Assembly (NCBI RefSeq): GCF_000190635.1
Contig: NC_015172.1
Location: forward strand, 2,604,001-2,668,000
Direction of reading: 5' to 3'
DNA length: 64,000 nucleotides
Source of the DNA: Syntrophobotulus glycolicus DSM 8271
GTDB lineage: Bacteria; Bacillota; Desulfitobacteriia; Desulfitobacteriales; Syntrophobotulaceae
Position 1 is the stretch's first letter. Each line of letters starts with the position of its first letter. Shown here one piece after another: positions 51,412 to 60,062 of the stretch. Made by a program: the position numbers and the translations under genes. The notes under the pieces were generated by a model, which did no database searches, was not told the origin of the DNA, and saw only the letters and a list, made by a program, of their open reading frames with translations.

Positions 51412-53017
51412 CCCGTATCACCCGCCCCTCAAGGTCTGCATATAGCATCGCCTTTTGAAGGAGCTCCTCAATGTCTTTGACATCCATTTCCCCGGCAAGC
51501 CGCTCGACGAGCTCCTCGTTTTCAAAGAGTTTCTTGACAGCGTCGAGGTCTTCGGTGTTGTCAAGCATCTTGAGAACGGGAGCGAAAAGCTTCTTGAACA
51601 GGCCCGAGCTCTGTTTGATTGCCGCTGCCGTGAGGCCGTCGATGCGCTGCTGCGTTCCCGGCTCTCCGGCTGCCTGTCCCTTGAGTTCGACCTTTTCGGC
51701 TCCGGCTGCCGTTGCTTCATTGGTGACGACCTCCGCCGTTTGCTCCTTCATCGGGATGGGTAGGGCGGAGCCTTTGCTCGGAGCTGCCACTTCCTCACCG
51801 TTTTCCGGCTTCGGGATGGAGAACTTCTTATATAGGTGAGAGGTCGGGACTTTGAGCCCAATACTGCAAATCAGTTTCTCATAGATGTCGACCGTTTCCT
51901 TGAGGTCTCCGGCCTCCTCGCAATCGTAACGGATGTACGGAATGCGCCTGTCCTCGCCAAAATTGAAGAGGACGAGGGGTCGGATAAGGTCACGGCGGAG
52001 CGTCGCGGCAAGAGCCTTGCAGTCTGCGACCGTGAGGTCGTGACGGACTTCGTTGTGCGTCTTGCTTTGTGCGTAGCTGCCGCCCCCGGAGTCGCTGGTG
52101 AGCGTCTGTCCAAGGATAGCTTTTGACATCTGCTCGTCACAGTACCGGGCGAGCCGTTCGTATATGTCGAGGCTTGATGTCTTGCTGGACTCCTTGAACT
52201 CGATTTCCGTCCCGTCCGGGATGATGCCCGCCGCATCGGAGCCGATCTGAACGAGGGCTCGCATGAGAGCGGCCTTGTCTTCCTCGCTTGCGCCCTGGGC
52301 GTACTTGCCGAGGCGAAGGGGCATCCCGAAGACCTCGCAAAAGCTGACCCAATCCTTCAGGTCGTAGTTTTTGAAGAGGTACATCCACGCGACGACCCTC
52401 AGAACGCCCGCCCTTGACGGGTGTCCGCTGCGGGCCTTGTAGCGGTGGATTATAAACTTGTTCTCAGGGACAATGATGCCGCTCGGGTATTCCTTGGTGA
52501 CGACTTTGAAGTTGTCCTCCGCATCCCAAAAGAAACGCTTCTGATGTCTGTTCTTGATTTCCTTGACAACGACTCGGCCATCGTCATAGTCCCATATGAT
52601 TTCAGAGACCGCGATGCCTTTGCCGATTGCGTCAAGCAAGTCCATCGCCATGTCCTCGAAGTTTTCGAGGCTCTCGATTTCCTGCGCCACGAACTCGGCG
52701 ATTTCCTTGTCCCGCTCGTCATCCGCATCAAAGGGGATAACTTCAAAGTCGAGGCCCGTGACGGCGTTCTTGCGGGTCTGAAGCTGCGAGAAGAGATGCG
52801 GGTCTTTTTCCTCCATCTCCTCGAAGAGCTCCATCTGCCGGAGGACATCCCCGGCGTCCGCTTCCTTGAAGATGGTTGCCAGCTTGACGGGCGTGAGGCC
52901 GTTGCTCGGGTAGTCCGAATATTTGTCCTGTACCTGTGCGACCGCGATTTCCGTGAGGTCGGGCCTTCTCAGGGCCGGAGCTTTCGTCTGCTGCTGCCTT
53001 TGTTTCTTTTTGCTCAA
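51404..53017 (-). CDS. DUF935 portal protein (Mu gp29-like)
   Basis: A 537-residue protein from a TTG start behind ggaggtg. TVFKEADAGDVLRQ-type start, HLFSQLQTRKNAVTGLDFEV, FWDAEDNFKVVTKEYPSGII then VPENKFI, and LGQTLTSDSGGGSYAQSKTH, NEVRHDLTVADCKAL are DUF935 signatures. It forms the DNA entry ring of the head. Confidence 0.94.
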   Translation of the reverse strand: MSKKKQRQQQTKAPALRRPDLTEIAVAQVQDKYSDYPSNGLTPVKLATIFKEADAGDVLRQMELFEEMEEKDPHLFSQLQTRKNAVTGLDFEVIPFDADDERDKEIAEFVAQEIESLENFEDMAMDLLDAIGKGIAVSEIIWDYDDGRVVVKEIKNRHQKRFFWDAEDNFKVVTKEYPSGIIVPENKFIIHRYKARSGHPSRAGVLRVVAWMYLFKNYDLKDWVSFCEVFGMPLRLGKYAQGASEEDKAALMRALVQIGSDAAGIIPDGTEIEFKESSKTSSLDIYERLARYCDEQMSKAILGQTLTSDSGGGSYAQSKTHNEVRHDLTVADCKALAATLRRDLIRPLVLFNFGEDRRIPYIRYDCEEAGDLKETVDIYEKLICSIGLKVPTSHLYKKFSIPKPENGEEVAAPSKGSALPIPMKEQTAEVVTNEATAAGAEKVELKGQAAGEPGTQQRIDGLTAAAIKQSSGLFKKLFAPVLKMLDNTEDLDAVKKLFENEELVERLAGEMDVKDIEELLQKAMLYADLEGRVIRDE

Positions 53018-53031
53018 TCCGTCTCACCTCC

Positions 53032-54792
53032 TTAATACGAGCCGTTTCTGAATTTGAGAGCCCGGCTGATGACGGACTTGTAATCGACCTTTGTCCCGAC
53101 CTTCAGCTCAAGGGCGGCCCTCACGGCCATCTCAAGAGCGTCCGGCCCGTCGTCGTTCTTGCCCATCGGGTATTCCTTCATCTGCTGAAGGAGGGTCTTG
53201 TGCTTCTCGTTGAATTTGATGTACCCGTTCTTGACGAACGGCTGCAAGGACTGAATTCTCAAGTCCTTGTTTTGGATGCTGTTGACCTCCTCAATCGGGA
53301 GGTACTCTCCGGCCTCCGCGCTGCGCTGCGCCATGACGTCCTTGAAAAAGTGCTGAAACTGCACCGTCTCGACCCGGAACTTGGCAAAGGGCTTTTTGTA
53401 GTCACGCCGGAGCCGCTTTGAGGTCTCGATTGCGTCTTCGATGATGACATCCGGCTTGCGCTTCTCAATAGAGGCGACGACCACATACATATAGCCCGTG
53501 CGGGTGTCCTTCGCGAGGCCGATGATTGCCGACGTGTCGCTCTTCTTGTTCTTGCCGAGGGATGGGTCATTCGCCCCCACAAAGAGGAAGCGGCCATCCG
53601 AGAAGTCGACCTCGTCGTCTTTGTAATAACTGAACCATTCCTCGTTGAATGCACAGCTTTCGGGGTCGATAGGGTCGTTCTGGATTTCACTGTTGAAGCT
53701 GCTCTCGCCTTCAGATACCCGGATAACCATGAGGTCGTAATAAGAGAGCTTGGCTTCCCACAAAACCTCCGTCCCTTCGAGCATCTCCTCGCGATTCGCC
53801 TCAAAGAACGCCTTCGCGTCTTCCTGCCTGTCGTCATTGTTTAGGTCGGTATAAATTGCCTCCCATGCCGACCAGAGCTTTTCATTCTTTGCAAAACTGA
53901 TGACGCCCCTATACTTGACCGTCTTGTACTGCGGATTCTTCGCAACATTGGCGAGCAGCGCGTCGAAGTGGAGGAGCGTCCCGATATATACAATGTCGGT
54001 GTAGGTGTCGCCCGCCTTCGACACGGCCTTATAAAACCAATTGCGGAGCTTTTTCCGTTGCTCCGGGGTGTTGACGTTCTCGTCGTTTTCGAGGTCGTCG
54101 CAAAGGATAAGGTCAGGACGCCATTGCTTGTGACGCCGTCCACGGATTTTCTTGCCGCTGCCGATAGCCTCAATCTTCACGCCGTTTGAAAGCAGGATGA
54201 CTCCGGCCTTCCAAACCTTGCCCTGCATATCCCCGAAGTCTTCCCGGAGAGCTGCGTTTTCCTCATACTCCGTCTTGATGTCGGTGAGGAACCCCTCGGC
54301 CTGTTCGGAGCTGTCCGAGAGGATGATGATGTAATGCTTGTAACCGTAGGCCGAAGCGTGGACGGTGTCCTTGAAGGTGAACGTCGTCGACTTGGCGTGA
54401 CCACGGGGAGCCTCAATCGCTCTCCGGCATCCTTCCGCCCGGGAGATTTCTTTCGCGTCCCGGATTGCGTTCTTGCCCTTCATCACGCCATCCTCCCAAA
54501 TGTCGTCAAGCTCCCCGTGAAACTTCGGGGACTCCCTGACAAAATAGTGGGGGAGGTATGCCCGGCCAAAATATTCAAGGTCGAAGGCCCCGAGGCGTTT
54601 CCTCAGTCCCTTCTCACCTGTGAGCTCGGCTCCGTCTTGGTACTCCTTGAAGAGCTGCGCCCGTTCCTTTTGGTGTTTGCCTTCCCGTGTCGCGTATGTC
54701 TCGAAAAGCTCCCGCTGATATTGCCTATTGGCGACCTCCTCGCGGTCTTCCGGCTCTTCAAGTTTTTCGATGTATTCCTTGAGGTTAATCAT
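53032..54792 (-). CDS. Terminase large subunit (Mu gp28-like)
   Basis: A 586-residue packaging motor. The ATPase part has a Walker A-like APRGHAKSTTF (~135) and Walker B LILCDDLEND (~235). The C-terminal RNase H-type nuclease has FLFVGANDPSLGKNKKSDTS (~410) with its first Asp and a late DGPDALEMAVRAA. It overlaps the small subunit by 8 bp. Headful packaging from an integrated Mu-like genome is expected. Confidence 0.94.
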   Translation of the reverse strand: MINLKEYIEKLEEPEDREEVANRQYQRELFETYATREGKHQKERAQLFKEYQDGAELTGEKGLRKRLGAFDLEYFGRAYLPHYFVRESPKFHGELDDIWEDGVMKGKNAIRDAKEISRAEGCRRAIEAPRGHAKSTTFTFKDTVHASAYGYKHYIIILSDSSEQAEGFLTDIKTEYEENAALREDFGDMQGKVWKAGVILLSNGVKIEAIGSGKKIRGRRHKQWRPDLILCDDLENDENVNTPEQRKKLRNWFYKAVSKAGDTYTDIVYIGTLLHFDALLANVAKNPQYKTVKYRGVISFAKNEKLWSAWEAIYTDLNNDDRQEDAKAFFEANREEMLEGTEVLWEAKLSYYDLMVIRVSEGESSFNSEIQNDPIDPESCAFNEEWFSYYKDDEVDFSDGRFLFVGANDPSLGKNKKSDTSAIIGLAKDTRTGYMYVVVASIEKRKPDVIIEDAIETSKRLRRDYKKPFAKFRVETVQFQHFFKDVMAQRSAEAGEYLPIEEVNSIQNKDLRIQSLQPFVKNGYIKFNEKHKTLLQQMKEYPMGKNDDGPDALEMAVRAALELKVGTKVDYKSVISRALKFRNGSY

Positions 54793-55345
54793 CTGTCAGT
54801 ATCTTCTCACGGGCCTTTTGGAGGACTGCGTGCAGCTCTCGGGTGAGCTGCGGGTCTGACTTGATTGCCTTTGTCAGGTCGTCCTCAAGGGCCTCGAAAG
54901 CAAGCTCCATCTTAGTTTTATAATCCCGTTTGACCTTCTGCTCATAAACTCCCACACGGGAAAGGGAGGCGATGAGCCGCCCGGCCTTGTCAAGCGGCAT
55001 CTCCGCGAAGTCATCCTCCGCCGTTGACACCCTCTGCATCAAGCCGTCCATCAAGACCATCCTCGACGCCTTTGTGAAGTCGAGGTCGGGATTTTTCTCG
55101 ACGGCTGCGGCGATTGCTTTTGTCCGTTCAAGGGTCTCGGCGACACGCTGCGCCGCCTGATTCGCACGGATAGCATACCGCCCGACCGCGCTTTTGCTGA
55201 CGTTGTAACCCTCCGACTTGAGCCATGCTGCAATCTCTTCGTAGGTGTTGGACGTGTCGAGGAGCTGCGCGTCGAGCTGCTCCTTGATGTCGTCCGGGAG
55301 CTGTGTGATTTTTGAGCTGACCCTTGTCCGTCTTCTCTCGGCCAT
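54785..55345 (-). CDS. Terminase small subunit, DUF3486 (Mu gp27-like)
   Basis: A 186-residue protein. The N-terminal HTH region (LPDDIKEQLDAQLLDTSNTY, EEIAAWLKSEGYNVSKSAVG then RYAIR) and the helical remainder are DUF3486. It recognises DNA for the large subunit. It lies in the conserved order before terminase and portal. Confidence 0.92.
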   Translation of the reverse strand: MAERRRTRVSSKITQLPDDIKEQLDAQLLDTSNTYEEIAAWLKSEGYNVSKSAVGRYAIRANQAAQRVAETLERTKAIAAAVEKNPDLDFTKASRMVLMDGLMQRVSTAEDDFAEMPLDKAGRLIASLSRVGVYEQKVKRDYKTKMELAFEALEDDLTKAIKSDPQLTRELHAVLQKAREKILTDD

Positions 55346-55659
55346 TACACATCAACTCCCGGGTCGTCGATTGTCCCTTCGACGAGGTCAACTCCTTTTT
55401 TCGTGAGTTTGATGACCGCATCCTTGCGGTATGCGTTGTACGCATTAACCGACCTGTCGACAAAAGCGATGTATTCGCCCTCCTTCAGATAATCGAGATG
55501 CTTGCTGATGTCCGGGGAGACAATCATTCCGTCCGCGACGAGTGCGTTCGTTATCTGCCGGAGGAGCAGCGTGTTTTGATGACCCTTGACGAGGCTCCTG
55601 ATGATATAGCCGCGAATCGCCTTATTGCGGCTAACCTCAAGCTCATTCATCTCATCCAT
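55345..55659 (-). CDS. Winged-helix phage protein (Mu gp26 position)
   Basis: A 104-residue protein. RGYIIRSLVKGHQNTLLLRQ, ITNALVADGMIVSPDISKHL then DYLKEGEYIAF reads as a winged helix, and IKLTKKGVDLVEG is a typical wing. Its position before the terminase small subunit matches small Mu proteins that aid packaging or lysis timing. Confidence 0.75.
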   Translation of the reverse strand: MDEMNELEVSRNKAIRGYIIRSLVKGHQNTLLLRQITNALVADGMIVSPDISKHLDYLKEGEYIAFVDRSVNAYNAYRKDAVIKLTKKGVDLVEGTIDDPGVDV

Positions 55660-55663
55660 GTTG

Positions 55664-55960
55664 TCACCCCTCCTTTGTTACTTTGTAGTGCAGTATCTTA
55701 TCAAGCTTTGCGTTCATGTCGCCCATCTGCTTGTCGACGTTGTTGAGCGTTCGGATGAAGTCCTCCCTTAAGACATAGACAAGAGGGAGGTCACTCTTCA
55801 GCTCGGAAAGCTCGGTCTTGACCTTCTCAATGTCATCCGAGTTTTTCTTGATTGCGTCCTTCATGTCACCGATTGCGGTCTTGACCGCCCAACCAATGAG
55901 CGCGATGACAAGCGTCGTGATGGTCTGAAGCGCGAACATGAAAATTTGACTTGCTTCCAT
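55664..55960 (-). CDS. DUF2730-like phage membrane protein (Mu gp25 position)
   Basis: A 98-residue protein with one N-terminal membrane helix (FMFALQTITTLVIALIGWAV) and a long coiled coil (DIEKVKTELSELKSDLPLVY). The topology and position are those of DUF2730/Mu gp25, or of a second holin/spanin-like partner. Directly follows the holin gene. Confidence 0.75.
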   Translation of the reverse strand: MEASQIFMFALQTITTLVIALIGWAVKTAIGDMKDAIKKNSDDIEKVKTELSELKSDLPLVYVLREDFIRTLNNVDKQMGDMNAKLDKILHYKVTKEG

Positions 55961-55972
55961 GCCCTCACTCCT

Positions 55973-56407
55973 TTATTGCGTCATCGCCTTCAGTTCGAGC
56001 ACCTTCTCCTCAATGAGCTTGGAGAGATAGTCCTTGAAGCTGCCGAGGTTTTCCTCGATGATTTTTTGAGCCTCCGGCTTTAATGCCGCCGAGATTTCTT
56101 CCGCCGCCTGTTTTGACAGGGCGACAAGCTCGGAACGGTCGACCTTGCCGTCTTTGACGGCTTCCCTGAGACTCTTTGCCGTGGTCTGCTCAATGGCGGC
56201 CACGGTGACGGTCGTCAGCTCTTCGACATCCTGAAGGGCGTTGTTGAGCAGGCGGCGCGCTTCCTCGTCTTTGAGCTGCGCGGTTTGCGCCTTCACCTTT
56301 TCGGTCAGCTTTCGGATGCCGTATGTAGCATACGCCGCAAGAAGACCGATGAGGGCGAGGACGAGGGTGACGACGACATCGCTTGCCATTGTCTGAATGG
56401 TTTCCAT
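55973..56407 (-). CDS. Phage holin, LLH family
   Basis: A 144-residue protein, first gene of the late operon, with RBS aaaggagg. One membrane helix (VVVTLVLALIGLLAAYATYG) is followed by the helical IRKLTEKVKAQTAQLKDEEA, ARRLLNNALQDVEELTTVTV segment typical of LLH-type holins. Together with the endolysin at 56876 it would lyse the host. Confidence 0.8.
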   Translation of the reverse strand: METIQTMASDVVVTLVLALIGLLAAYATYGIRKLTEKVKAQTAQLKDEEARRLLNNALQDVEELTTVTVAAIEQTTAKSLREAVKDGKVDRSELVALSKQAAEEISAALKPEAQKIIEENLGSFKDYLSKLIEEKVLELKAMTQ

Positions 56408-56440
56408 CTTGACTCCTCCTTTGCAATTTTGGGAATAAAA

Positions 56441-56469
56441 TAACCATAGGAGCGAAGCTCCTATGGTTA
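56441..56469 (-). terminator. Terminator between the mor gene and the late operon
   Basis: TAACCATAGGAGC (56441-56453) pairs perfectly with GCTCCTATGGTTA (56457-56469) around GAA; on the minus strand the stem is followed by TTTTATT. It ends early/middle transcription 60 bp after mor and leaves only 33 bp before the holin start. Confidence 0.9.
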
Positions 56470-56527
56470 ATGTTACCTTATGCCTTGTGAAGTTTATATG
56501 TGTAGCACTTCTGAGAATTGATTCTTA
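56470..56527 (-). promoter_or_regulatory. Candidate Mor-dependent late promoter region
   Basis: The gap between mor and the terminator holds a dyad GAAGT/ACTTC (centre ~56502, arms separated by 12 bp). Mor/C proteins bind such dyads just upstream of a poor -35. Whether late transcripts start here and read through the hairpin, or start past it, cannot be settled from sequence. Confidence 0.4.
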
Positions 56528-56857
56528 TTACACGGCCTTTTCATCCCCCGGGCCGGGCAAATCAAAGAGGGAAAGCTGACCTTCGGCGTGGCCGTCGCCG
56601 CATAACTGTCGTACCCATCGCTCGGTTACATCGTACTTCTTGGCGAGCTCCATGTGATTGTACCCGTTGAACTCCTCTCTAATCCTCGCGTCTCTGACCG
56701 GGCGGACGACACTTTCAGTCTTCGGCAGGTATATCGTTGAACCGCCGACGAGCTGTGTGAGCTTGACGAGATTCTCGACGCCGATTGCTTCCGCTATTTC
56801 CCTGTAAAGGCCCTCGGGAATCTGTTCGAGCGTGAGCTCTTTTGCTAATGCGTCCAT
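56528..56857 (-). CDS. Mor family transcription activator
   Basis: A 109-residue protein. IPEGLYREIAEAIGVENLVK, LTQLVGGSTIYLPKTESVVR, then RIREEFNGYNHMELAKKYDV, TERWVRQLCGD match the Mor/C fold: an N-terminal dimerisation domain and a C-terminal HTH. In Mu, Mor turns on middle and C turns on late genes; here a single member sits just before the late operon and probably switches it on. Confidence 0.92.
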   Translation of the reverse strand: MDALAKELTLEQIPEGLYREIAEAIGVENLVKLTQLVGGSTIYLPKTESVVRPVRDARIREEFNGYNHMELAKKYDVTERWVRQLCGDGHAEGQLSLFDLPGPGDEKAV

Positions 56858-56875
56858 ACCGCGACCTCCTGAATC

Positions 56876-58366
56876 TTATTTACACATTTTGCCGAGTATC
56901 CCGAAGACCTCCCCGATTGTGATTGTGTCCCCGAGCTTGGCCGACCAGTATTCCGGGCTACTGATGACGCCCGCCGCGACCAGCTTGTCAAAGCCGTCGC
57001 GCTGCCACCGGGGAACGCTTGACTCCTCCTGCGGCGTTTCTTGGGGAGGAGGGAGGACAACGGGCTCCTTCAATATGGCATTGAGTATCTTGATGATGTC
57101 GGCTCCGTAGCCGTTGCCCGGATACGCCCATCCGGCCCCGTTGGGATTGTCTCCGGCTCCCAGCCACTCAATATATATTGCGGAGCCTCTCTTGACTAAA
57201 CCGAAGCGAGGGTCGACGCACGCCTGTTTTAACGCTTCTGTGCTGGCATACGCCTTCAGGTGTTGTATTTGTGCCCTGGCTCCGAGTCTCGGGCTCTCAA
57301 AGCTTGCGGCCTGTCCTTGGCTGTTTCCGTTTAAGGCTCCGATACCTGCGTAATTGTTTTGCTCAGGAAGGACGATGCCGCCATATTTGAAGCACCCTGT
57401 CTCCTTGAGGGACTGAGCCCAAGCAACATCCGCCCTCACACCTTCAACTTCTGCCTCCTCGACGAATATCTTCGCCAGCTCCTCAATAGTGCAGGAGGGA
57501 AGGAGAGGTTTTGGATTTACCTTCAGCGCGTAGGCTGCCATCTGCGCCGCCGTCGCCTCCGTCTTGCCCATGATGAGCGTCCCCTGTTCCTTTGGCTCTT
57601 CCTTCGGCGGCTGCGGTACAGAGGAGGAAAGAGGATAAACCTTTTGGCCCTTCTCATCAAACACGCTGTACCCCGGATTCTTGTCGCATTCCACCTTTGC
57701 ATTCTCAAGGATTCTGTACGCTCCAACCTGAGACTTTGCATCCTCCCAAGTTTTCCGCACCCTGTAGAGCTGCTCTGCGGGAACTGCGCCCTTTTCAATG
57801 TACGTCACGCCGAGGAGCTCGCAAATGACCTTTACTTGAGCCTCAGCCATGCTTTCAAGGTTAGCGTCCACCTTCAGGAACGCCTCGTCCACTGCGTTGT
57901 CGTGGAACCCGTTTTCAATCAGGAATACGTGCGGCACGCCAGCAGCCACGGCGGAACGGATAACTCCGTAATAATCATATCCTTTGGTTGTCTCCGATTC
58001 TCTTGTCTTGGCTCCCCGGTCATTATTCCCCATGACCTTTGAGACCGCTGCCGAAAGTTTTCCGGCCCAAGCCTTGTCTTGGGCGATGCGGACTGAATAG
58101 AAGCACTCTACTCCACGGGCTTGACCATTGGCGGCGTTGGAGTGTTCGCTGATGAAGACGTCGCTCCCTTTGGCACGCTTGCCGCGCTCATCAAGACTCG
58201 GGTCTTCGTTTTCCGACCTTGTCAGACTGGCATCAATCCCGCACCTGATGAGGGCGTTTCTGAGGAAGTTTGAGAGCTTCCACATCCCGGCATATTCATA
58301 ATACCCGGTAGGGCCTTTATTCACATTCCCCGGAGCGTGGCCGGGGTCGATGGTTACTTTTTTCAT
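56876..58366 (-). CDS. Endolysin: N-acetylmuramoyl-L-alanine amidase plus glucosaminidase
   Basis: A 496-residue lysin. Residues ~1-185 are Amidase_3: TIDPGHAPGNVNKGPTGYYE (zinc His), the catalytic-type ISEHSNAANGQARGVECFYS and a late LIENGFHDN. A linker with a SPOR-like stretch follows (RKTWEDAKSQVGAYRILENA). Residues ~265-440 resemble a glucosaminidase domain (VEGVRADVAWAQSLKETGCF, KYGGIVLPEQNNYAGIGALN). Two activities would cut both the stem peptide and the glycan. It lies in the operon before mor rather than beside the holin. Confidence 0.9.
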   Translation of the reverse strand: MKKVTIDPGHAPGNVNKGPTGYYEYAGMWKLSNFLRNALIRCGIDASLTRSENEDPSLDERGKRAKGSDVFISEHSNAANGQARGVECFYSVRIAQDKAWAGKLSAAVSKVMGNNDRGAKTRESETTKGYDYYGVIRSAVAAGVPHVFLIENGFHDNAVDEAFLKVDANLESMAEAQVKVICELLGVTYIEKGAVPAEQLYRVRKTWEDAKSQVGAYRILENAKVECDKNPGYSVFDEKGQKVYPLSSSVPQPPKEEPKEQGTLIMGKTEATAAQMAAYALKVNPKPLLPSCTIEELAKIFVEEAEVEGVRADVAWAQSLKETGCFKYGGIVLPEQNNYAGIGALNGNSQGQAASFESPRLGARAQIQHLKAYASTEALKQACVDPRFGLVKRGSAIYIEWLGAGDNPNGAGWAYPGNGYGADIIKILNAILKEPVVLPPPQETPQEESSVPRWQRDGFDKLVAAGVISSPEYWSAKLGDTITIGEVFGILGKMCK

Positions 58367-58378
58367 ACCGATTCCTCC

Positions 58379-58765
58379 TTATAATCTCATAATTGGAGCA
58401 AATACCTTATCGACATACTCTCCGATGGTGTATTGTGCGCGACCCTCCGCTTTGAGGGCCTCCGTGAACTTCCTTGTCTCAAGCGCAATCTTGAGGGCCT
58501 TGAGGACTCCGACCTGCTCCGGCGTGACCTCTCGCATGTCCTTGCCGACCATGTTGAAGACGGCCTGGTAAAGGTAGAATGCGAGGTCTGCTTTTTCTTC
58601 GGCGGCCTCCCACTCTGTGAGGATTTCCTTTGCAAACTTCTTGCGGTTGAGCTTTGGCTTGTCGGGAGGGATGACGCCCTTTTCCTGAAGTCTCTTTTTA
58701 GCCTCAGCCCGGGCCGCCTTCTCGCGTGCGGTCATTTTCTTAGGTTTCTTTGTTTTCCCCGGCAT
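58379..58765 (-). CDS. Phage early-region protein, unknown
   Basis: A 128-residue basic-start protein: PGKTKKPKKMTAREKAARAE, then a helical part with NRKKFAKEILTEWEAAEEKA and YLYQAVFNMVGKDMREVTPE. The start overlaps the GemA gene end, so it is co-translated. Helical, possibly DNA-binding; no family recognised. Confidence 0.7.
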   Translation of the reverse strand: MPGKTKKPKKMTAREKAARAEAKKRLQEKGVIPPDKPKLNRKKFAKEILTEWEAAEEKADLAFYLYQAVFNMVGKDMREVTPEQVGVLKALKIALETRKFTEALKAEGRAQYTIGEYVDKVFAPIMRL

Positions 58766-59210
58766 CGCCTTCCTCCTTCCTGTCGACCATCTTCTTGAGG
58801 GCCTCAATGAGCTTGTGGCTCTGCGGAACTGTCAGCCATTCGATGCGGTCGACCTTGAACATCTTTTTGACAAAGCCGTTGATTCGGTCATTGTTGTTGT
58901 TCCATCCGAGCTCCCCGGTGAGGGCGTAAATCTTGCGGCGGAGCTTCTCGGTCTGAGGATTGCCGCCCTCGTCCGTCCGCTTGCCGCGCTCAGCCCGGTT
59001 GACATCGTCCTTCATGTTGGAGAGTACCCGGCACACCTTGTCGACTTCGCCCTGCGTCAGCTTCCTCATGCTGTCCTTGCCCGTCTCCCGCCCGATGATG
59101 CCGTACAGGTCTTCATCGTCAAGGGAGAGCTCCGGGGACTTCGCGAGCCCCCAAATGGTGCGGATAGAATAGCGGGGGCGATTGCGCCCCCCATATGCTT
59201 TCCCTGCCAT
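58740..59210 (-). CDS. GemA/DUF1018 regulatory protein (Mu gp16-like)
   Basis: A 156-residue protein. RYSIRTIWGLAKSPELSLDD, EDLYGIIGRETGKDSMRKLT and LRRKIYALTGELGWNNNNDR, INGFVKKMFKVDRIEWLTVP are DUF1018 signatures. In Mu, GemA alters host gene expression and DNA topology early in infection. It sits downstream of Gam, in the Mu-type early order. Confidence 0.9.
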   Translation of the reverse strand: MAGKAYGGRNRPRYSIRTIWGLAKSPELSLDDEDLYGIIGRETGKDSMRKLTQGEVDKVCRVLSNMKDDVNRAERGKRTDEGGNPQTEKLRRKIYALTGELGWNNNNDRINGFVKKMFKVDRIEWLTVPQSHKLIEALKKMVDRKEEGDAGENKET

Positions 59211-59221
59211 AACACCGCCTC

Positions 59222-59734
59222 CTAACGCTGTAAAGCTTGCAGCTTCTCCCGGTCGGTCTCATACCAAAAGGTGTCTTCTTTTTTCAGCGACGCTCCGACC
59301 CGGAGGATTTCGTCCTCGGTGTACTTCTTGAGTATGTCCTTGTTGATGGTCTCGGTAACAACGATGCAGTCGTTCATCTTGCGGGACTTGAGGCTCTTGA
59401 TGATTGCCGCGAGCTTTTCCTTCGCCTTCGGGAGTATAACCTTCGTGCTCATGCGGAAGCCCGTCTTTCCGAAGTTCAGCGTCTTTGTCTTGCCGTCGAG
59501 CTCTCCCCGGTGCTCCTCAACAAACGCCTTGATGTCCTTGCCGATAGCGGCGATGCGGTCTTGAATAGGTTTCGCCTCCTGCGCCGCCGTGAGCTTAATG
59601 CCTTGAATCTGCTTGTTCATTTCGCCCTCTATGTCCACGAGGTCAAGCTCAGCCTCGGCGATTTCCTTGAGGGCGGCGTCGACCTCTTCCCATGTCTTAT
59701 AGACCGGGGCCTCCTTGATTCTTGTCCTTGCCAT
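59222..59734 (-). CDS. gam: Host-nuclease inhibitor Gam
   Basis: A 170-residue protein. The long helical region (VDAALKEIAEAELDLVDIEG, EMNKQIQGIKLTAAQEAKPI), TLNFGKTGFRMSTKVILPKA and the end are typical Mu Gam. It binds DNA ends and protects them from RecBCD/AddAB-type nucleases, and is related to Ku. Its ATG overlaps the previous stop. Confidence 0.94.
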   Translation of the reverse strand: MARTRIKEAPVYKTWEEVDAALKEIAEAELDLVDIEGEMNKQIQGIKLTAAQEAKPIQDRIAAIGKDIKAFVEEHRGELDGKTKTLNFGKTGFRMSTKVILPKAKEKLAAIIKSLKSRKMNDCIVVTETINKDILKKYTEDEILRVGASLKKEDTFWYETDREKLQALQR

Positions 59735-60042
59735 TACTTTTCACCTCTTTCGATGTCTGATAGTGTGACGGTTGCGAGTTTGCCTTCCGGGGTAGTGAAG
59801 CTCACCCCGACGACCTTCCCGGCCCGAACCTCGAACCCGAGGCCGAGCTGCCTGTGAAACAGTTCAAAGACTTCGACCGGGAGCTCCTCAACGGACTGAG
59901 CCTCCCTGATGGGGAGGCAGTTCATCGAGACCGCTGTGAGAATGTTCTGCTTGACCGTCGCCTTGCTGTCGAGCCCTTGTTCGAGGCAGGTGAGGCCGAC
60001 CGTTACGGCCTCGTCGATTTTTAATGCCGCTGTGCTTCTCAT
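59734..60042 (-). CDS. Phage early-region protein, unknown
   Basis: A 102-residue protein: a helical start (IDEAVTVGLTCLEQGLDSKA) and a beta end (VRAGKVVGVSFTTPEGKLAT then VTLSDIE). It lies between MuB and Gam. No family recognised. Confidence 0.65.
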   Translation of the reverse strand: MRSTAALKIDEAVTVGLTCLEQGLDSKATVKQNILTAVSMNCLPIREAQSVEELPVEVFELFHRQLGLGFEVRAGKVVGVSFTTPEGKLATVTLSDIERGEK

Positions 60043-60062
60043 TGTTTATCCTCCTTCCGTCC

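Noticed and set aside
53200-54846. Several plus-strand frames of 60-170 codons opposite terminase and other phage genes
   Set aside because: They mirror GC-rich codon positions of well-identified minus-strand genes and lack RBSs; shadows.
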